Below, in pieces: positions 60,440 through 64,000 of a DNA stretch of 64,000 nt (the first letter of the stretch is position 1; each line of letters begins with the position of its first letter). The notes under the pieces were generated by a model. It ran no database searches, was not told where the DNA came from, and saw only the letters and a list, made by a program, of their open reading frames with translations. The position numbers and the translations under genes are program-made. Origin of the DNA: Atopsyche davidsoni (lineage: Eukaryota; Arthropoda; Insecta; Trichoptera; Hydrobiosidae); NCBI GenBank assembly GCA_022113835.1, contig JAILWY010000026.1:9761001-9825000 (forward strand), in the 5' to 3' direction.

Positions 60440-62887
60440 ATGCCTTCCACCCGATCTGGTGCGAATGCCGCCGCAAAAGGCAGAGCTGGGTCCGATTCTG
60501 GAAGCGAATCGTCCCGAAACTCTGATCGGATAACGACAGAGAATGCGATCACGCAGATGCGCCGCGAGTTAGAGGAAGCACAGCGTGTAGCGCGTGAGAT
60601 GGAGGCCCGGTATAATGCTCTGGAGGCCGCGAACGCTGTACAGACAGCCACCCGAGGAAGTGCCGCCGCCGGGCCGAGCGCCGGTCCCGCTACCGTGATC
60701 GCCGCTGCCGCCCCGGTCACGCCGGCGCCATATACCTCTCCGGACGCTTGGCACATGGAGAGAAATCAATCAAACGACCCGCATCGTCAAACCGCGGCAT
60801 GGGTTTCCCAGCAAACCGACCCGGTTGCTCGGATCATGACCGCCGTCACTGATGCAATGCGGCAGTTTTCTGACTCTCAGAATCCGAGACAGGATACAGC
60901 AAGGTATCCGGGAACATCGCTACTGCACCGCACAGCAGAGGAACCAGCGATCGAGCTCCCTGTGTCATCGCTACTGCACCGAACAGCAGACGAGCCGGCG
61001 ATGACATATGTCCGATCGGACTCGGCGGCGAAAGTGTCGCTGCCGCCCCAGGACGTTCCTGCTCACCCCGACTCAAGGGGGATGAGGCAGATGGAGGCCT
61101 TCATCGCAAGGCAGTCCAGCATCAAGGACTTGCCCTCATTCAACGGAGACCCGATGGAGTGGCCCACCTTTATTGCCCAATGGGAGCAGTCGACGGAGGT
61201 GTGTGCGCTCACCGACGCCGAAAATCTGATTAGGTTACGGCAGGCACTGAAAGGCGAGGCGCGACTCGCGGTCGCAGGTATGCTGAGCGACCCCGAGCGA
61301 GTTCGCGACATCATCAACTCGCTGCGCGTGAGTTTTGGCGATCAGGATACGATCGTCAGCCGGATGATGGAGGACATGCAACAAATGCCGAGCCTCAATG
61401 ATCACAGTGGGATCGACAAAGTAATCGACATGGCAGTCGCGATAAAAAATCTCGTCGCTGTCATCGGAAAGGTCGGAACGCGATATTTGGCCCTCCCAAG
61501 ACTGCTCGCCTCAATGGTCGAGAAATTGCCTTTCTGCATCCAGTTCTTATGGTTGCACGACAACTCCCACAAGCCGCTCGATGGCGAAAGGCCGACGCTC
61601 GCCGAACTGGGAATCTGGCTGATGTCGCACTGTGAGCACGCAGCCTTTGCGGGGCTCGAGCGGAAGCGCAACGTAGGGAGAAGGCGGCGGGAAGCGCACG
61701 TCTTGGCCACAAGCGGCCGGCGCGACCCGGAAGACGACGATCGCGACAACAGCGATGGCCGACAGGATGGCCGCCAGGATGGCCGCCAGGATGGCCGCCA
61801 GGATGGCCGCCAGGATGGCCGCCAGGATGGCCGCCAGGATGGCCGCCAGGATGGCCGCCAGGATGGCCGCCAGGATGGCCGCCAGGATGGCCGCCAGGAT
61901 GGCCGCCAGGATGGCCGCCAGGATGGCCGCCAGGATGGCCGCCAGGATGGCCGCCAGGATGGCCGCAAGTATGGCCGCCAAAATGGCCGCCAAAATGGCC
62001 GCCAAGATGGCCGCCAAGATGGCCTCCAAAATGGCCGCCAAGGAAAGCGCTATGGAACATTGCTCACCTGCCTTACAACCAGGGCAGTGCGTCTAGAGAG
62101 TGCCGGAGGCCGCCCAGGCGCGGCGGCGGAGCCACGGCCGCGGTCGCCCTCCGCGCCGGCAGCCCGCGATGCCCCGGGGCCGCTTGAACGTGCGGGCCGG
62201 GACTCGCCCTACATCGGGGGCATGCGGACCAGAGAGCCGCCGATTGCGCCTCTGCTGGCACCGCTGGCAGCCCGCGACGTCCCGCCGCCGATTGCACTGG
62301 CGGACGGGGATCGCCGCCAGGATGGCCGCAAGGATCGCCGCCAGCATGGCCGCAAGGATCGCCGCCAGCATGGCCGCAAGGATCGCCGGGACGCGCCTCA
62401 CACCGGGACGCCGCCGCGTGCGTCCCTCCCAGCTGCGATGGCAGCGAGCAGCGTCCCTTCGTCGCTTGAACTTGCGAGTCGGGATGCGCTGCACACCGGG
62501 GAGCCACCGCCTGCGCCACTCTCGGCTGCGTTGGCAACCAGCGACGAAGATGGCTGGACGAGTGACCCCGCGGAATTAGCACCCGCACCACTGTGTGCTA
62601 CACAGCCGATAACCTGCGTACCGACGCTGCCTGAGACAGCGCGACGTGCGAAGGTTATGAAGATAAACCACCACCCTCAAATGGGGGGAGCTAGTAGACT
62701 TATGCTTGCGCTTGGCCTGTTATGTATAAGCAGCGCAAGATACCTAGAGCTGCACCGAAGTGATTGTGCAATCAAAATGCACATTTCACCGAGAATCCGG
62801 TGCCCTGTTGAAGGCTTACTATCGCCTAAATGGGATTTGTTGAAATCAGAGCGTACGGACAAACGCTTTGCTTCAACGCTGGCCTAA
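60440..62887 (+). CDS. gag: Gag-like protein of BEL/Pao element with repeat-expanded C-terminal half
   Basis: Putative capsid protein, 815 residues from ATG 60440 (MPSTRSGANAAAKGR). A coiled-coil-like segment at about 34-68 (ITQMRRELEEAQRVAREMEA) is followed by an Ala/Pro-rich linker. The conserved BEL/Pao Gag core lies at about 225-400: SFNGDPMEWPTFIAQWEQS, then CALTDAENLIRLRQALKGEA, LRVSFGDQDTIVSRMM and LLASMVEKLPFCIQ. CCHC zinc knuckles expected downstream are absent. In their place residues 439-534 are 24 DGRQ-type tetrapeptides, then imperfect Pro/Ala-rich repeats and DRRQHGRK units. The last about 75 residues (from KVMKINHHPQ) are less GC-rich, include a hydrophobic stretch (LMLALGLLCISSA) and are of unknown origin. 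No pol domain follows. Whether the basic, repeat-rich half replaces the zinc knuckles for RNA binding is inference. Confidence 0.75.
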   Translation: MPSTRSGANAAAKGRAGSDSGSESSRNSDRITTENAITQMRRELEEAQRVAREMEARYNALEAANAVQTATRGSAAAGPSAGPATVIAAAAPVTPAPYTSPDAWHMERNQSNDPHRQTAAWVSQQTDPVARIMTAVTDAMRQFSDSQNPRQDTARYPGTSLLHRTAEEPAIELPVSSLLHRTADEPAMTYVRSDSAAKVSLPPQDVPAHPDSRGMRQMEAFIARQSSIKDLPSFNGDPMEWPTFIAQWEQSTEVCALTDAENLIRLRQALKGEARLAVAGMLSDPERVRDIINSLRVSFGDQDTIVSRMMEDMQQMPSLNDHSGIDKVIDMAVAIKNLVAVIGKVGTRYLALPRLLASMVEKLPFCIQFLWLHDNSHKPLDGERPTLAELGIWLMSHCEHAAFAGLERKRNVGRRRREAHVLATSGRRDPEDDDRDNSDGRQDGRQDGRQDGRQDGRQDGRQDGRQDGRQDGRQDGRQDGRQDGRQDGRQDGRQDGRQDGRQDGRQDGRKYGRQNGRQNGRQDGRQDGLQNGRQGKRYGTLLTCLTTRAVRLESAGGRPGAAAEPRPRSPSAPAARDAPGPLERAGRDSPYIGGMRTREPPIAPLLAPLAARDVPPPIALADGDRRQDGRKDRRQHGRKDRRQHGRKDRRDAPHTGTPPRASLPAAMAASSVPSSLELASRDALHTGEPPPAPLSAALATSDEDGWTSDPAELAPAPLCATQPITCVPTLPETARRAKVMKINHHPQMGGASRLMLALGLLCISSARYLELHRSDCAIKMHISPRIRCPVEGLLSPKWDLLKSERTDKRFASTLA
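61754..62041 (+). repeat. 12-bp minisatellite inside gag, 24 units
   Basis: The unit gatggccgccag repeats at an exact 12-bp period; about 17 units are nearly identical and the last 7 are diverged. In the gag frame it encodes (Asp-Gly-Arg-Gln)n. Because 12 is a multiple of three and the unit has no stop codon in any frame, all six frames are open across it, so the long open stretches on other frames are by-products. Confidence 0.95.
62308..62389 (+). repeat. 24-bp in-frame repeat in gag (DRRQHGRK)
   Basis: gatcgccgccag and catggccgcaag units alternate, giving about three 24-bp repeats encoding DRRQHGRK-type octapeptides. They are a diverged relative of the 12-bp unit at 61754-62041, so the same family expanded twice within the ORF. 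Confidence 0.85.
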
Positions 62888-62949
62888 CTGCTGCGCCGGC
62901 TACCCGCCGCCGCGGCCGCCTCGCCGTCGCCGCCACCCCGGCCGCGCCG

Positions 62950-63222
62950 ATGCCCTCGCCGCCGCCCCGGTCGCCCCGACGCCCTCGCCGCCGCCGCTGG
63001 CCGCCCCGACGCCCTCGCCGCCGCCCCGGCCGCCCCGACGCCCTCGCCGCCGCCCCGGTCGCCCCGACGCCCTCGCCGCCGCCCCGGTCGCCCCGACGCC
63101 CTCGCCGCCGCCCCGGTCGCCCCGACGCCCTCGTCGCCGCCGCTGGCCGCCCCGACGCCCTCGCCGCCGCCGCTGGCCGCCCCGACGCCCTCACCGCCGC
63201 CGCTGGCCGCCCCGACGCCCTC
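62950..63222. repeat. 29/30-bp GC-rich minisatellite
   Basis: About nine units of the type gccctcgccgccgccccggt + cgccccgac, some with gctggc in the middle. Units are 29 or 30 bp long, so the reading frame shifts between neighbouring copies, unlike the other repeats in this element. Confidence 0.85.
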
Positions 63223-63546
63223 GCCGCCGACAGGACTGGCGGAGCGGGACGCGCCCTTCGTCGATGCCGCGCCTGCCAGGGAGACGCCGATTGCGCTTCC
63301 GCTGGCCGCGCTCGCATCCCGCGACGTCCCGCCGCCGACAGGACTGGCGGAGCGGGACGCGCCCTTCGTCGATGCCGCGCCTGCCAGGGAGACGCCGATT
63401 GCGCCTCCGCTGGCCGCGCTCGCATCCCGCGACGTCCCGCCGCCGACAGGACTGGCGGATCGGGACGCGCCCTTCAACGATGCCGCGCCTGCCAGGGAGC
63501 CGCCGATTGCGCCTCCGCTGGCCGCGCTGGCAGCCCGCGATGTCCC
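63223..63546 (+). repeat. Three 108-bp tandem repeats (36 residues each)
   Basis: Units start at 63223, 63331 and 63439, each with gccgccgacaggactggcgg, and are spaced exactly 108 bp. In the gag frame each encodes TGLAERDAPFVDAAPARE followed by TPIAPPLAALASRDV with few changes. The whole-codon spacing and the similarity to upstream gag repeats suggest the units expanded as coding sequence. Confidence 0.9.
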
Positions 63547-63872
63547 TTCGCCGCGTAAACTTGCGGGTCGGGACGCGCCCACCAGGAAGCCGCCGCTCCG
63601 GCCGCGCCGACGCCCTCGCCGCCGCCCCGGCCGCGCCGTCGTCCTCGCCGCTGCCCCGGCCGCCCGACGCTCCTCGCCGCTGCCCCGGCCGCCCCGACGC
63701 ACTCGCCGCCGCCCCGATGCCCTCGCCGCCGCCCAGGCCGCCCGACGCCATCGTCGCTCCACCGCCGTCTTCGTCGCCTCCGTCTACGCCAAGCCCGACG
63801 CTCGCCCGCACATCCGCCGACGCCGGAAAGACGGACAGCCGACGTGGATCAGGAGTATGGCAGAGCCCTACT

Positions 63873-63879
63873 GGGGGAG
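63873..63879 (+). promoter_or_regulatory. Polypurine tract before the 3' LTR
   Basis: gggggag lies immediately before the TGTACGGG start of the 3' LTR, where plus-strand DNA synthesis is primed in LTR elements. It is short but in the expected place. Confidence 0.65.
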
Positions 63880-64000
63880 TGTACGGGACGTCGGTAAAGC
63901 GTTTTGACGCTGGGCTCATGTGCTGTGGATGTGCCCGTTTATGTTCCCACCGGCACGTTGGCAGCATTGTGGCTAACTTCATGAACCATATTGTTACTAT
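63880..64000 (+). repeat. 3' LTR, first 121 bp (cut by window end)
   Basis: By direct reading all 121 visible bases equal 60024-60144. The remaining about 129 bp would lie to the right of the window. Confidence 0.92.

Larger units (their letters stand above)
62888..63879 (+). other. GC-rich repeat tract between gag stop and 3' LTR, same frame as gag
   Basis: After the gag stop (taa, 62885-62887) the gag frame appears to stay open through most of this tract. It encodes Pro/Ala/Arg-rich sequence and then three 36-residue repeats that resemble the diverged repeats in gag (for example PPIALADGDRR and SSLELASRD upstream; PPTGLAERDAPFVDAAPARE here). No pol motif occurs. The tract may be a readthrough extension of gag or repeat DNA that merely lacks stop codons. 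Open frames on the opposite strand reflect GC content. Confidence 0.5.
60024..64000 (+). mobile_element. Non-autonomous BEL/Pao LTR retrotransposon, gag-only, 3' end beyond window
   Basis: The first 121 bases of the 5' LTR (from 60024) recur without change from 63880 to the window end, in direct orientation, as LTRs do. Between them lie a primer-binding region, a gag-like ORF with the BEL/Pao Gag domain (DUF1759 type) and a purine tract just before the second LTR. The internal region is only about 3.6 kb. I find no protease, reverse transcriptase (YVDD-type motif), RNase H or integrase in any frame; GC-rich tandem repeats fill that space. Identical LTR portions suggest a recent insertion. The element would need enzymes from a complete relative. 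The 5' flank is gcgat, so a 5-bp target duplication could be tested with the missing right flank. Confidence 0.85.

Noticed and set aside
61402..62096. Long open frames on - and other + frames across the 12-bp repeat (rich in LAAI, PSWR, GGHP or MAAR units)
   Set aside because: The 12-bp unit has no stop in any frame, so these are automatic by-products of the gag repeat.
61754..63546. Regularly spaced repeats considered as a CRISPR array
   Set aside because: The repeats are directly adjacent with no unique spacers, coding in frame, and inside an LTR element in an animal genome.
62826..63982. Minus-strand open frames of 199-292 codons rich in Arg/Gly/Ala
   Set aside because: They lie over GC-rich minisatellites and the 3' LTR antisense, change frame with the 29/30-bp units, and contain no domain.

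Overview
The window is animal nuclear DNA, almost certainly from an insect and most likely a moth or butterfly. The evidence is intron-split genes with GT/AG boundaries, AT-rich introns and untranslated regions, insect-type mariner/Tc1 and BEL/Pao elements, and proteins that read as insect orthologues. The exact species cannot be told from sequence alone. Gene names come from recognised protein motifs, not database searches, and all exon boundaries were placed by hand.

The left 28.4 kb is gene-dense. In order: (1) the 3' part of a receptor-type guanylate cyclase, Gyc76C-like, on + (46-5116, 17 visible exons, 5' end outside the window); (2) the FG-GAP membrane protein ITFG1/TIP/linkin on - (6529-8451), tail-to-tail with the cyclase; (3) a complete WRN-type RecQ helicase on + (9403-16290, 16 exons, 1081 aa, no exonuclease domain), head-to-head with ITFG1; (4) the ubiquitin-conjugating enzyme UBE2S on + (17470-18584); (5) a BTB-BACK-kelch (KLHL) protein on - (22794-26358), tail-to-tail with UBE2S; (6) the first coding exon of the pseudokinase Madm/NRBP on + (28262-28387), head-to-head with the KLHL gene. 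These are conserved housekeeping or signalling genes with no operon-like logic. The layout features are the shared divergent promoter regions (8.45-9.40 kb and 26.4-28.3 kb) and the close convergent 3' ends near 6.1-6.3 kb.

The WRN gene carries two unusual intronic insertions. One is an internally deleted Tc1/mariner-type element with about 100-bp terminal inverted repeats (11218-11856) whose deletion junction holds an inverted 26-bp copy of its own transposase region. The other is a perfect 84-bp inverted repeat with a tRNA T-arm-like apex (15078-15260). Its last exon carries a 30-residue tandem duplication.

From 28.4 to 60.0 kb I recognise no gene. If the Madm donor site is used and no small exon was missed, this is the start of a Madm intron longer than 35 kb. 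It is a mix of AT-rich DNA and GC/CpG-rich, stop-poor islands, with one decayed DD34D mariner (39133-39927) and some short tandem repeats.

The right end (60024 to beyond 64000) is a young BEL/Pao LTR retrotransposon copy. It has a 250-bp 5' LTR, a primer-binding region, a gag-like ORF, no detectable pol, a purine tract and the first 121 bp of an identical 3' LTR. Where protease, RT and integrase should be, the element holds in-frame GC-rich tandem repeats (12-, 24-, about 29/30- and 108-bp units). It is the most unusual structure in the window: a gag-only, minisatellite-bearing, non-autonomous element.
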